From positions 8,702,001 through 8,766,000 of the forward strand of contig NZ_JACHNH010000001.1 of NCBI RefSeq assembly GCF_014205335.1: DNA of 64,000 nt, given 5' to 3'. A model generated the notes under the pieces. That model saw only the letters and a program-made list of their open reading frames with translations. It had not been told where the DNA came from and made no database searches. Shown piece by piece: positions 52,333-60,321 of the stretch (position 1 is its first letter; each line of letters begins with the position of its first letter). A program made the translations under genes and the position numbers. This DNA is from Amorphoplanes digitatis. Lineage in GTDB: Bacteria > Actinomycetota > Actinomycetes > Mycobacteriales > Micromonosporaceae.

Positions 52333-52358
52333 CGGAATCGAACCCGCACCGTCAACTT
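52328..52358 (-). repeat. Degenerate tRNA-Gly 3' copy C
   Basis: On the minus strand, AAGTTGACGGTGCGGG and then TTCGATTCCGTCATC match the anticodon-stem 3' side and T arm of tRNA-Gly with one base deleted and a few changes. Adjacent sequence (GGCTCTGTCGGTTAG on the minus strand) looks like part of a D arm from a tRNA, so this may be a decayed whole tRNA. It begins at the end of the repeat-protein gene. Confidence 0.55.
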
Positions 52359-52524
52359 GCGACCTAACCGACAGAGCCACCCACGACCCGATCACCAAGA
52401 CATACACCAACCCACTAACGGCCAAACCCGACCCTGAACCCGACCCACCCAAACCCGACCCCGACTCACGCCGAGCGCCCACCCGCACCGTGGGGGTCCG
52501 GGGGTCTCCCCCAGGCAGAAATGC
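52333..52524. other. Intergenic, low-complexity C/A-rich stretch
   Basis: No gene is seen. The region has several AACCCGACC-like units (about 52425-52475) and a GGGGGTC/GACCCC-type run at about 52490-52515. It lies between tRNA fragment C and the terminator of the intact tRNA. Confidence 0.45.
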
Positions 52525-52565
52525 GAGGAGCCCCGGTCCGCGCACTTTGCGGACCGGGGCTCCTC
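52525..52565 (-). terminator. Terminator of tRNA-Gly
   Basis: A perfect 17-bp stem (52525-52541 with 52549-52565; arms start GAGGAGCCCCGG and end CCGGGGCTCCTC) has a 7-base loop containing TTT. It lies 8 bases beyond the tRNA 3' end. Confidence 0.9.
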
Positions 52566-52572
52566 AGCGACG

Positions 52573-52643
52573 AGCGGGTGACGGGAATCGAACCCGCACT
52601 GTCAGCTTGGGAAGCTGATGTTCTGCCATTGAACTACACCCGC
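52573..52643 (-). tRNA. tRNA-Gly (anticodon CCC)
   Basis: This is an intact 71-base cloverleaf on the minus strand. The acceptor stem is GCGGGTG/CACCCGC, the D arm region is TAGTTCAATGGCAGAA, the anticodon arm is TCAGC-TTCCCAA-GCTGA with anticodon CCC, and the T arm is GTGCGGG-TTCGATT-CCCGTC. The discriminator base is U, as expected for glycine. CCA is not encoded. Copies of its 3' half occur at 44591, 51284 and (degraded) 52328, all on the 3' side and in the same orientation. Confidence 0.97.
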
Positions 52644-52698
52644 GAGCGGCACCACTGTACCCGATGACGGGGTTCCATGGCGTAACCGCCACGTAGGC

Positions 52699-52785
52699 AG
52701 GCACCGGCCGGACTCGGCGCGGCCCAGCTCCCTCCAGGCCTGGCAGCGCCCCGCGGACGCAGATCGCGGTGTCCGGCCGGTGCCT
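52699..52785. repeat. Inverted repeat around the 3' end of the PNPOx-like gene
   Basis: AGGCACCGGCCGGAC (52699-52713) and GTCCGGCCGGTGCCT (52771-52785) are perfect 15-base inverted copies separated by 57 bases. The right copy overlaps the stop of the PNPOx-like gene. It could be a long-loop terminator. Confidence 0.6.
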
Positions 52786-53299
52786 ACGATCTGGCGGCTG
52801 CGACCAGCGGCCGGCCTAAGCTCGCCGCCCGGTCGTGCCACGTTTGGGTGATTGGTGGGTGGCGTTGGGTCATCGCCAGCGGCAGGGCGCCGCCGGGTCC
52901 GTGCCGGCGGACCATCGCCGTCTCGATGTCGAACTCGAAGAGCCGCCAGTCGACCATGAGCGAGGCGCGCAGGGCGCCGGCCAGCCGGGCGATCACCGCC
53001 CGGTCAGTCACCGGGTGGGCGCGACCGGCCACATAGGCCTCGTCGTCGCTCTCCTCGGGCGGATACGAATGCAGGGCGTAGCGCCCGTCGCGCTCCAGGT
53101 CACGGCGTTTCGCCGAGTCGACGACGAAGCAGTAGAGCCCCTCCTCGGTGACGACCGGAGAGACCGGGTGCACGCGCGGGCCGCCGTCGGCACGGACCGT
53201 AGCCAGGTAGCCCATGCCGGGGCCGTACTGCTGGAGCAGCGCGCGGACGGCCGAGGCGAGCTCGGGCTCAGCGGCGGCGAATTCGGACCAGGAAGCCAT
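52784..53299 (-). CDS. Pyridoxamine 5'-phosphate oxidase-family protein
   Basis: This 171-aa FMN-binding split-barrel protein reads MASWSEFAAAEPELASAVRALLQQYGPGMGYLATVRADGGPRVHPVSPVV, the typical opening (LATVRxDGxPRVxPVxP). Then come FVVDSAKRRDLERDGRYALHS and the DEAYVAGRAH strand. Such proteins reduce F420-, FMN- or heme-related substrates; this one lacks a diagnostic substrate motif. ATG 53299 is chosen as start, although the frame extends far upstream without homology. It diverges from dcd, and a near-consensus SOS box lies between them, 13 bases before this start. Confidence 0.87.
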   Translation of the reverse strand: MASWSEFAAAEPELASAVRALLQQYGPGMGYLATVRADGGPRVHPVSPVVTEEGLYCFVVDSAKRRDLERDGRYALHSYPPEESDDEAYVAGRAHPVTDRAVIARLAGALRASLMVDWRLFEFDIETAMVRRHGPGGALPLAMTQRHPPITQTWHDRAASLGRPLVAAARS

Positions 53300-53311
53300 G
53301 CGGACATCATA

Positions 53312-53327
53312 TCGAACATATGTACGA
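53312..53327. promoter_or_regulatory. LexA-like SOS box between PNPOx-like gene and dcd
   Basis: TCGAAC-ATAT-GTACGA matches the actinobacterial SOS box TCGAAC-N4-GTTCGA at 11 of 12 defined bases. It sits 13 bases before the PNPOx-like start and 48 bases before dcd. Either or both genes could be LexA-repressed and induced by DNA damage. The consensus is established; binding here is inferred. Confidence 0.65.
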
Positions 53328-53374
53328 GACGACCACCGAACACGCACCTTAAAGCCGCTCGGTATTGTGTGGCG

Positions 53375-53953
53375 ATGCTGCTCTCCGACCGTGACCTGGT
53401 CTCCGAGATCAAGTCGGAAAACCTCGCTCTCGAGCCGTTCGAGCCGGAGCTGATGCAGCCGTCCAGCATCGACGTCCGGCTCGACCGCTTCTTCCGCGTG
53501 TTCAACAACCACCTGTACACGCACATCGACCCGGCCGAGCAGCAGGACGATCTGACCGCCGCCGTGGAGGTCTCCGACGGGCAGCCGTTCGTGCTGCACC
53601 CGGGCGAGTTCGTGCTGGCCTCGACCCTCGAGGTGATCACCCTCGGCGATCAGCTCGCCGGCCGCCTCGAGGGCAAGAGCAGCCTGGGCCGCCTCGGCCT
53701 GCTGACGCACTCGACCGCGGGCTTCATCGACCCCGGCTTCTCGGGCCACGTCACGCTGGAGCTCTCCAACGTGGCCAACCTGCCGATCAAGCTCTGGCCG
53801 GGCATGAAGATCGGCCAGCTCTGCATCTTCCGCCTGTCGTCCCCGGCGGAACACCCCTACGGCTCGGCGGTCTACGGCTCCCGCTACCAGGGCCAGCGCG
53901 GCCCGACCCCGAGCCGCAGCCACGTCAACTTCCGCACCTGGCCGACCACCTGA
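53375..53953 (+). CDS. dcd: dCTP deaminase (bifunctional dUMP-forming type)
   Basis: This 192-aa trimeric enzyme deaminates dCTP; actinobacterial forms also hydrolyse dUTP to dUMP. It shows MLLSDRDLVSEIKSENLALEPFEPELMQPSSIDVRL at the N-terminus and the active-site stretch GKSSLGRLGLLTHSTAGFIDPGFSGHVTLEL (the catalytic glutamate follows the HVTLE pattern). Nucleotide-binding YGSAVYGSRYQGQRGPTPSR lies near the C-terminus. Start ATG 53375. It supplies dUMP for thymidylate. The SOS-like box upstream suggests induction under DNA damage, when nucleotide supply matters. Confidence 0.97.
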   Translation: MLLSDRDLVSEIKSENLALEPFEPELMQPSSIDVRLDRFFRVFNNHLYTHIDPAEQQDDLTAAVEVSDGQPFVLHPGEFVLASTLEVITLGDQLAGRLEGKSSLGRLGLLTHSTAGFIDPGFSGHVTLELSNVANLPIKLWPGMKIGQLCIFRLSSPAEHPYGSAVYGSRYQGQRGPTPSRSHVNFRTWPTT

Positions 53954-54111
53954 GCCCGACGGGCTCAGATCAACATCAGGACCATGTCGTGCCTGGTTGC
54001 ATGGCACCGACCGTCGCTCCCGCCGAGACCGGGGCGGGGGCGGCCAATCGCCTGGCGGCTCATGAGCGGCCACCCCCACCCTGCCAGGTCCGTGCTCCAC
54101 CGACCCCGGGT

Positions 54112-55002
54112 TCAGTTGATAGTCAGGTAGACGTCGTCGACCCGGCCGGCGAACTGGTCGTTGCCCATGTTCGCGCCCTTGCCGCCGACCCGCAGCGGCT
54201 CGGCGTTCGCGATCGACAGGGTCGGCGGGACCGGCACCCAGGCCCGCTCGACGCCGTCCACGATGGTCGTCAGTCGGTTCCGGCTGCGGGCGCACATCAG
54301 GTTGTGCCACATCCCGTCCGCGACGTCCATGAACGGCTCCGCGCGGTAGATCCGGGTCCGGCCCGCGATCACGCAGCTCGGGTGGCCCAGCCGGTGGTCG
54401 ACCTGGAGTTTGAACTGGCTCGTCCCGCCGACCGAGTAACCCTTCTGGAGGACGTTCGCGCCGTCCGAGAGGTCCTCGTGTGACATCAGGATCGACGCGC
54501 CGTACTGCATGGTGCGGGTTCCGGGGTTGAGCCGGTCGTCGCGGATGCCCTCCAGGATCGCCCGCGGGCACTGGCGTTCGCGGGGCAGGGTGCAGCGGCT
54601 CGGGTACTGGACCGCCAGGCCGTTGCCCTGCGGCACCAGGCTCAGCGTTCCGCCGTTCTGCGCGAGCGGGCGCAGCACGAACGCGCCGCCCAGGTCCGTG
54701 ATCGGTTGTTGGACCCCGCCGTCGAAGGTGTAGCGGACCGCGACCGGCGCCGCCGCGACGCCGACCTGGCCGCCGCGCTGCGGCGATACCGCGAAGCCGG
54801 TGTTGACGCCGGAGATCACCCCGGCGGACGGGCGGGGTGAGAGGGCCAGGTAGTGGGGGCTGATTCGGGGCGCGGCGCCGCTCGGCGGGGAGAAGCGGGC
54901 GACCATGAGCAGACCCGCACCGAGAGCGGTGGTCGCTACCAGTGCGGCGAGGGGGCTTACGCGCCGGCCTGCGCCTCGCGATGACCGTCGGTTGTCGAAC
55001 AT
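54112..55002 (-). CDS. Secreted LamG/concanavalin-like protein
   Basis: This 296-aa protein has an N-terminal membrane or signal segment (SPLAALVATTALGAGLLMV) after a basic start. The mature half matches a LamG-like jelly roll: GNGLAVQYPSRCTLPRERQCPRAILEGI near the start, FKLQVDHRLGHPSCVIAGRTRIYRAEPFMDVADGMWHNLMCARSRNRLTTIVDGVERAW, and the end NDQFAGRVDDVYLTIN. The four cysteines probably pair. Carbohydrate or protein binding is likely. No catalytic motif. Start ATG 55002. Confidence 0.85.
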   Translation of the reverse strand: MFDNRRSSRGAGRRVSPLAALVATTALGAGLLMVARFSPPSGAAPRISPHYLALSPRPSAGVISGVNTGFAVSPQRGGQVGVAAAPVAVRYTFDGGVQQPITDLGGAFVLRPLAQNGGTLSLVPQGNGLAVQYPSRCTLPRERQCPRAILEGIRDDRLNPGTRTMQYGASILMSHEDLSDGANVLQKGYSVGGTSQFKLQVDHRLGHPSCVIAGRTRIYRAEPFMDVADGMWHNLMCARSRNRLTTIVDGVERAWVPVPPTLSIANAEPLRVGGKGANMGNDQFAGRVDDVYLTIN

Positions 55003-55077
55003 GCCACTATTGTCCAGAACGCCCGATTGATGCCTCGATGACCCCCCTGCTTTGGGTTAAATGTGGCGAAAAGCACT

Positions 55078-56103
55078 CTAAACGGCGGCGCGGGCGGTAG
55101 GTTCGCCGATCACCGCGTGCAGGACGTCGTCGAGCGCGATCACGCCGAGCGGGTGGCGGCCGTCGCTGACGAGCACCAGGTGCCGGCGGTCGCGCCGCAT
55201 CGTCAGCAACAGGTCCGCCAGCGTCCGGTCCGGCGGCACCACCGCAAGCGGGCGGACGATCTCGGCGGGGATCGGGAGCCTGCGCTGCGCCCCGGTGTAG
55301 CCGAGGACGTCCTTGATGTGCACGAACCCCATGACGCGCCGGGTCTCGCGCTGCACCACGGGGAAGCGCGATCGGCCGCTGCGGGTAGCCACCGCCTCGA
55401 TCGTGGCCGGCGACGCGTCGTCGGCCACGGTCGTCACGCCCGACCAGGGCCGCAGGGTGTCCGCGGCGGTACGGACGTTGAGGCCGAGGGCGGCGTGGAT
55501 CCGGGCGTACTGCTCGGTGCCGAGCAGGCCCTCGGCCCGGGCCTGGGTGACCATGCCGGCCAGCTCCTCCGCGGTGAAGACCGTCTTGACCGCCTCGGTC
55601 GCCTCGATCTTCCACGGCGAGAGGACCACCCGCGCGGCCCAGCGCATCGCGGTCAGCAGCGGCTTGGTCGCGGTGCAGAACGCCAGCATGAACGGGCCCA
55701 AGACGAGCGCCGACTGCTCCGGCCCGGCCAGCGTGATGTTCTTCGGGACCATCTCGCCGATCACGGTGTGCAGGAAGACGACCACGCCGAGGCCGAGCAC
55801 GAACGCGACCGGATGGATCATGCCCTCCGGCAGCCCCAGCGCGGTCAGCGGACCCTCCAGCAGGTGCGCGAACGCCGGCTCGGCGATCGCGCCCAGGCCG
55901 AGCGAGCAGATGGTGATGCCGAGCTGGGCGCCCGCGATCATCAGTGGGATCTGGTTCATCGCCGACAGCGCCCAGCGCGCTCGCCGCGACGTCGCCGCGA
56001 GCGGCTCCAGCGCCGTACGCCGGGAGGCGATCAGGGCGAACTCCCCGCCGACGAAGAGCGCGTTGCCGAGCAGGAGCACGACGGTGATCAGCAGCTCAGT
56101 CAT
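55078..56103 (-). CDS. CNNM/DUF21-type membrane protein with CBS domains
   Basis: This 341-aa protein has a DUF21 domain of four helices (MTELLITVVLLLGNALFVGGEFALIASRR...; about residues 1-190, with PKNITLAGPE) and two CBS motifs in the C-terminal half (WSGVTTVADDASPATIEAV and LVLVSDGRHPLGVIALDDV). It lacks the CorC/HlyC domain present in its upstream neighbour. Family members move or sense Mg2+/Co2+. The ATG at 56103 lies inside the end of the upstream gene (8-base overlap), so the two are coupled and probably form a hetero-oligomer. Confidence 0.92.
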   Translation of the reverse strand: MTELLITVVLLLGNALFVGGEFALIASRRTALEPLAATSRRARWALSAMNQIPLMIAGAQLGITICSLGLGAIAEPAFAHLLEGPLTALGLPEGMIHPVAFVLGLGVVVFLHTVIGEMVPKNITLAGPEQSALVLGPFMLAFCTATKPLLTAMRWAARVVLSPWKIEATEAVKTVFTAEELAGMVTQARAEGLLGTEQYARIHAALGLNVRTAADTLRPWSGVTTVADDASPATIEAVATRSGRSRFPVVQRETRRVMGFVHIKDVLGYTGAQRRLPIPAEIVRPLAVVPPDRTLADLLLTMRRDRRHLVLVSDGRHPLGVIALDDVLHAVIGEPTARAAV

Positions 56104-57430
56104 CGGTGGGCTCCGGCGGTGCCACGACCCGGACCTGCTCGATGCGGTGCCGGTCGACCTGCATGACGGTGAACTCCCAGCCGGCGTCCTCGATCGACTC
56201 CCCGGCAACCGGGATGTGCCCGAGCCGGGAGAGCAGGAAGCCGGCCAGCGTCTCGTACGGGCCCTCGGGCAGGCGGAAGCCGGTCTGCTCGGCCACCTCG
56301 TCCTCGCGGAGCAGGCCGTCGACCAGGTACGTCTTCTCGCCGCCGGGCACGGTCAGCTCCTGGCTGCCCGCCTCGGCGAGGTCGGCGTCGTACTCGTCGG
56401 TGATCTCGCCGACCAGCTCCTCGATCAGGTCCTCGACCGTGACCACGCCGTCGGTGCCGCCGTACTCGTCCACGACGATCGCCAGGTCCGCGTCGGCCGC
56501 ACGCAGCGCGGCCAGCACCTTGTCCAGGGGCAGGCTCTCCGGCACGTAGACGGGCTCGCGGGCGACCGAGGACACCGCTGTCGCCGCCCGGCGTTCGGGC
56601 GGGACCCCGAGCGCGTCGAGCACGCCGACCACGCCGACGACCAGGTCGAGCGTCGACTCGTACACGGGGAAGCGAGTGTGTCCCGTCGCGCGCGAGACCG
56701 CGATGACGTCGGCGACGCTCGCGGTGGTCTTGAGGCCGACCACGTCGACGCGCGGGGTCATCGCCTTGGCCGCGCGCTTCTCTCCGAAGCGGATGGTGCG
56801 GCGCAGCAGCGTCGCGGTCTCGGTCGGCAGCGCGCCGGCCCGGGCGCTGATCGCGGCGAGCAGGCCCAGCTCCTCGGGCGAGCGGGCGCTGGCCAGCTCC
56901 TCCTGTGGCTCGATGCCGAGTCGCCGGACCAGCCGGTTGGCCGAGCCGTTGAGCGCGCCGATCAGCCACTTGAAGAGCCGGGAGAAGGCCCGCAGCGGCG
57001 CGGCGGTGGCCAGGGCCACCCGCATCGGCCGGGCCAGCGCCGCGTTCTTGGGCACGAGCTCGCCGAAGAGCATCGACACGAGCGTGGCGAGGCCCAGCGC
57101 CAGCACGTGCGTCACCGTGTCGGTGGCGCCGCCGGCGATCGGCTCGATCATGGGACGGAACAGCCGGGACAGCGCCGGCTCGGCCAGGTAGCCGGTCAGC
57201 AGCGCCGTGAGTGTGATGCCCAGCTGGGTGCCGGAGAGCTGGAACGAGAGCTCGTGCAGGGCGTGCCGGACCGTCCGGGCGCGCCGGTCACCCGCGTCGG
57301 CCCGCTTTCCGATCTCCACCCGGTCGACGGTGACCAGCCCGAACTCGGCGGCCACGAAGAACGCGTTACCGGCGGTCAGCAGAGCGAAAGCGGCCAGCGG
57401 GAGCACCGCGGTGAGGAACAGGCCGTCCAT
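56096..57430 (-). CDS. CNNM/CorC-type membrane protein (DUF21 + CBS + CorC_HlyC)
   Basis: This 444-aa protein has DUF21 helices (about residues 1-200, with FVAAEFGLVTVDRVEIGK near the start and ELVPKNAALARP in the middle) and a CBS pair (MTPRVDVVGLKTTASVADVIAV and VYVPESLPLDKVLAAL). The VDEYGGTDGVVTVEDLIEELVGEITDEYD segment is a hallmark of the family. A C-terminal CorC_HlyC domain ends VRVVAPPEPTDD. It resembles Mg2+ transporters and efflux regulators CorC/YfjD. Start ATG 57430. It is the first gene of a two-gene unit. Confidence 0.95.
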   Translation of the reverse strand: MDGLFLTAVLPLAAFALLTAGNAFFVAAEFGLVTVDRVEIGKRADAGDRRARTVRHALHELSFQLSGTQLGITLTALLTGYLAEPALSRLFRPMIEPIAGGATDTVTHVLALGLATLVSMLFGELVPKNAALARPMRVALATAAPLRAFSRLFKWLIGALNGSANRLVRRLGIEPQEELASARSPEELGLLAAISARAGALPTETATLLRRTIRFGEKRAAKAMTPRVDVVGLKTTASVADVIAVSRATGHTRFPVYESTLDLVVGVVGVLDALGVPPERRAATAVSSVAREPVYVPESLPLDKVLAALRAADADLAIVVDEYGGTDGVVTVEDLIEELVGEITDEYDADLAEAGSQELTVPGGEKTYLVDGLLREDEVAEQTGFRLPEGPYETLAGFLLSRLGHIPVAGESIEDAGWEFTVMQVDRHRIEQVRVVAPPEPTDD

Positions 57431-57500
57431 GATCGGTTCACCTCGGCCCCCATTGTGCCGGAACGCCTCGCATCTGCTGAAGGCGATCTCGATGGGTGCT

Positions 57501-57526
57501 TCGGCGGCCGCCGGAGCGGCCGCCGA
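57501..57526 (-). terminator. Hairpin after the EtfD-like gene
   Basis: TCGGCGGCCGC / GCGGCCGCCGA is an 11-bp perfect stem with a CGGA loop, 8 bases beyond the stop of the 716-aa oxidoreductase on its strand. It separates it from the CNNM pair. Confidence 0.65.
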
Positions 57527-57533
57527 CCACGTA

Positions 57534-59684
57534 CTACGCGGGAGCCTTGTCGCCCTTGATCGATCGGAGCAGGACGCTGGCCACGTCGACGACCTCGACG
57601 TTCTCCTGCTCGCCCTTGCCGGTGACGCCGTCGCCGATCATCGTGTAGCAGAACGGGCAGCCGACGGCGATCGTCTTCGCGCCGGTCGCCAGGGCCTCCT
57701 CGGTGCGCTCCACGTTGATCCGCTTGCCGATCTTCTCCTCCATCCACATGCGGGCGCCGCCGGCGCCGCAGCAGAAGGACCGCTCGGAGTTGCGCGGCAT
57801 CTCGGTGAGGCCACCCTCGATCGCCCTGCCCAGGACCTCGCGGGGCGCCTCGAAGACGCGGTTGTGCCGGCCCAGGTAGCAGGGGTCGTGGTAGGTCACG
57901 CCGCCGTCGACCGGCTGGACCGGGGTCAGCTTGCCCTCGGCGACCAGGTGGGCCAGCAGCTGGGTGTGGTGCACGACCTCGACCTTCAGGCCGAGCTGCT
58001 CGTACTCGTTGCCGAGGGTGTTGAAGCAGTGCGGGCAGGTCGCCACGATCCGCTTGACGTTCGCTTCCTGGAGGGTCTCCACGTTCTGCTGTGCCAGCAT
58101 CTGGAAGACGAACTCGTTGCCGATACGGCGGGCCGGGTCGCCCGTACAGGTCTCGCCCTCGCCCAGGATGGCGAAGTCGACGCCGGCCTCGTGCAGCAGC
58201 GTCGCGACCGCCCGGGTGGTCTTCTTGGCCCGGTCCTCGAACGCGCCGGCGCAGCCCACCCAGAAGAGATAGTCGAAGTCGGCCTCGCCGACCCGCTTGA
58301 TCTCGAAGTCGAGGCCCTTGGTCCAGTCCTCGCGGGTGTTCTGCGGCGCGCCCCAGGGGTTGCCCTTGTTCTCCAGGTTGCGCAGCATGACGCCGGCCTC
58401 GGCCGGGAAGCTCGACTCGATGAGCACCTGGTAGCGGCGCATGTCGACGATGTGGTCGACGTGCTCGATGTCCACCGGGCACTGCTCGACGCAGGCGCCG
58501 CAGGTGGTGCAGGACCACAGCACGTCCGGGTCGATGACGCCCTGCTCGGCCTCGGTGCCGATGAGCGGCCGGTTGCCCTCGGCCAGCGCGAGGACGTCCA
58601 GGTGCGCGAGCTGGGCCTCGGTGGCCTTCTCCTCACCGGTCAGGTCCTTGCCGCCGCCGGCCAGCATGTACGGCGCCTTCGCGTACGCGTGATCGCGCAG
58701 CGACAGGATCATCAGCTTCGGCGAGAGCGGCTTGGCGGTGTTCCAGGCCGGGCACTGCGACTGGCAGCGGCCGCACTCGGTGCAGGTCGAGAAGTCGAGC
58801 AGGCCCTTCCAGGTGAACTGCTCGACGTGCGCGACGCCGAACTGGTCCTTCTCCGGGTCGGCGTCCTCGAAGTCGAGCGGCTTGCCCTCGCTCATCATCG
58901 GCCGCAGCGCGCCGAGGCCGGAGCCCGCGGGCTTCTCCGGGCTGCGCTTGAAGAAGATGTTGAAGAACGCGAGGAAGCGGTGCCAGGCGACGCCCATCGT
59001 CACGTTCAGCGAGATGGTGATCAGCCAGCTCATCGAGATCAGGATCTTGACGAGGGCCGTCCAGGTGGCGCCGTCCTCCCAGGCCGGGAGCAGCGCACCG
59101 ATGCCGTGGCTGACCGGGGTCGCCCAGAGCGGGTACTCGAAGTGGTCGGTGGCGACCTTGAAGCCGCGGATCAGGAAGCCGCAGATCAGGACGGCGATGA
59201 TGATCGCCTCGACGAAGTACGCCTGCCACATCGTGGAGCCGGTGAAGCGGGACAGGCCCTTGCCGCGACCCGGCTTGTTCAGCTGGCGGATCACGACCAG
59301 GACCAGGATGCCGATCGTGCCGAACACGCCGATCCACTCGGTCACCAGGCCGAACAGCGTCCAGTGCCCGATGATCGGCAGGCCGAGCTCCGCGCTGACC
59401 ACCTCGAAGTAGGCCTCGAGGACCAGCAGCGACAGCACCACGAACGCGACCATCACGAACCAGTGCGCCGCGCCGACGACGCCCCACTTGAGCATGCGGG
59501 TGTGGCCGACCGTCTCGACCAGCATCGTCTTCGTCCGCGTCGCCTTGTCGCCGAAGCGCCCGGGGTCGGCCTGGCCCTGCCGGATCACCGCGGTCATCGA
59601 CATGACCGCGCGTACGGCGAGAGCGACGGCGACGAGGGTGACGGCGCCCGCTAGGACGGTGGCGACTATCTGCGCGGTGCCCAT
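57534..59684 (-). CDS. etfD: EtfD-like membrane Fe-S oxidoreductase (Rv0338c type)
   Basis: This 716-aa protein has five or six N-terminal transmembrane helices. A cytosolic part follows with two 4Fe-4S motifs (CTECGRCQSQCP and CTTCGACVEQCP) and two CCG-type cysteine-rich domains (FWVGCAGAFEDRAKK / CPHCFNTLGNEY and DPCYLGRHN...SFCCGAGGARMW). The layout and length match mycobacterial Rv0338c, EtfD, which takes electrons from ETF to the quinone pool and is needed for fatty-acid oxidation. The start ATG 59684 follows AGGAGGCACAACGCAC. The palindrome TTACCCACGAGTAA 42 bases upstream links it to the acyl-CoA dehydrogenase at 35901-37757. A decayed heterodisulfide-reductase-like function is a less likely alternative. 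Confidence 0.93.
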   Translation of the reverse strand: MGTAQIVATVLAGAVTLVAVALAVRAVMSMTAVIRQGQADPGRFGDKATRTKTMLVETVGHTRMLKWGVVGAAHWFVMVAFVVLSLLVLEAYFEVVSAELGLPIIGHWTLFGLVTEWIGVFGTIGILVLVVIRQLNKPGRGKGLSRFTGSTMWQAYFVEAIIIAVLICGFLIRGFKVATDHFEYPLWATPVSHGIGALLPAWEDGATWTALVKILISMSWLITISLNVTMGVAWHRFLAFFNIFFKRSPEKPAGSGLGALRPMMSEGKPLDFEDADPEKDQFGVAHVEQFTWKGLLDFSTCTECGRCQSQCPAWNTAKPLSPKLMILSLRDHAYAKAPYMLAGGGKDLTGEEKATEAQLAHLDVLALAEGNRPLIGTEAEQGVIDPDVLWSCTTCGACVEQCPVDIEHVDHIVDMRRYQVLIESSFPAEAGVMLRNLENKGNPWGAPQNTREDWTKGLDFEIKRVGEADFDYLFWVGCAGAFEDRAKKTTRAVATLLHEAGVDFAILGEGETCTGDPARRIGNEFVFQMLAQQNVETLQEANVKRIVATCPHCFNTLGNEYEQLGLKVEVVHHTQLLAHLVAEGKLTPVQPVDGGVTYHDPCYLGRHNRVFEAPREVLGRAIEGGLTEMPRNSERSFCCGAGGARMWMEEKIGKRINVERTEEALATGAKTIAVGCPFCYTMIGDGVTGKGEQENVEVVDVASVLLRSIKGDKAPA

Positions 59685-59725
59685 GTGCGTTGTGCCTCCT
59701 CGGTCGGCTGACTCGCCGGCCCATG

Positions 59726-59739
59726 TTACCCACGAGTAA
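59726..59739. promoter_or_regulatory. TTACCC-type palindrome before the EtfD-like gene
   Basis: TTACCC-AC-GAGTAA is 42 bases upstream of the ATG at 59684. Twelve of the fourteen bases are dyad-symmetric. It is nearly identical to the site before trhA and similar to the two before the acyl-CoA dehydrogenase gene. Confidence 0.7.
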
Positions 59740-59769
59740 TCAGATTGCGCGCGGGCAACCCGGTCGTCT

Positions 59770-59824
59770 TTTCGGCTGCTCAGCCGAAAGCGCACCCCGC
59801 GCGGTTCTGACGGCGGGGTGCGCT
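59770..59824 (-). terminator. Tandem hairpins after crgA
   Basis: AGCGCACCCCGC (59789-59800) pairs with GCGGGGTGCGCT (59813-59824), a perfect 12-bp stem followed by TTTC on the minus strand. A second hairpin TTTCGGCTG/CAGCCGAAA (59770-59778 with 59781-59789) adjoins it. They lie 63 bases beyond the crgA stop. Confidence 0.8.
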
Positions 59825-59887
59825 GTCGGACAAATCAGACGAAGATCACGCTACCGCTTGGAAGGCACCCACGCGGCGTGCTCGCGG

Positions 59888-60151
59888 TTACCGCCAGCGG
59901 GACAGGATGCCCAGGGAGGCGACCATGCAGCCGAAGCCCACCAGGAGGTTCCAGTACTTCCAGGCCTCGACCGGGTACTGCTGCTCCGAGAGGTAATAGA
60001 CCACCAGCCAGGTGATGCCGAAGACGATCAACGCGACCGCCGTGATCGGCAGCCAGACCGGACTCGGCTTCTTGGACGCCGCCGCCGCGGCCGGACGAAT
60101 GTCCGTGGGCGGGGTGTAGACCTTCTTCTTGCGAACCTGTGACTTCGGCAC
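59888..60151 (-). CDS. crgA: Cell division protein CrgA
   Basis: This 87-aa membrane protein coordinates septum formation with FtsZ and other divisome proteins in actinobacteria. It reads MPKSQVRKKKVYTPPTDIRP and then two transmembrane helices (VWLPITAVALIVFGITWLVVYYL and YWNLLVGFGCMVASLGIL) separated by SEQQYPVEAWK, as in CrgA of Streptomyces and mycobacteria. GTG 60151 after AGGAGAGCGCC is the start. It diverges from the DUF881-sortase unit, the same neighbourhood seen near the replication origin of many actinobacteria. Confidence 0.97.
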   Translation of the reverse strand: MPKSQVRKKKVYTPPTDIRPAAAAASKKPSPVWLPITAVALIVFGITWLVVYYLSEQQYPVEAWKYWNLLVGFGCMVASLGILSRWR

Positions 60152-60321
60152 GGCGCTCTCCTGAGGGCAACAAGTGGTGAACAACCCACCCCTGAGCGGC
60201 TCCGGGGGACCCCGAAAGCTGCCCGTGGCGAATACTGTTCGATAGCTAGCGTAGTCAAGGCGGCGCGCGTACAGGCACCCGCCGGTGGGTTTTTCGGCCG
60301 AGCCGAGGGAGGACAACCGAC

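Noticed and set aside
52425..52480. AACCCGACC-like repeated units as a possible telomere or origin iteron
   Set aside because: The units are irregular in spacing and sequence and lack palindromic ends or DnaA boxes. Low-complexity DNA is the simpler reading.
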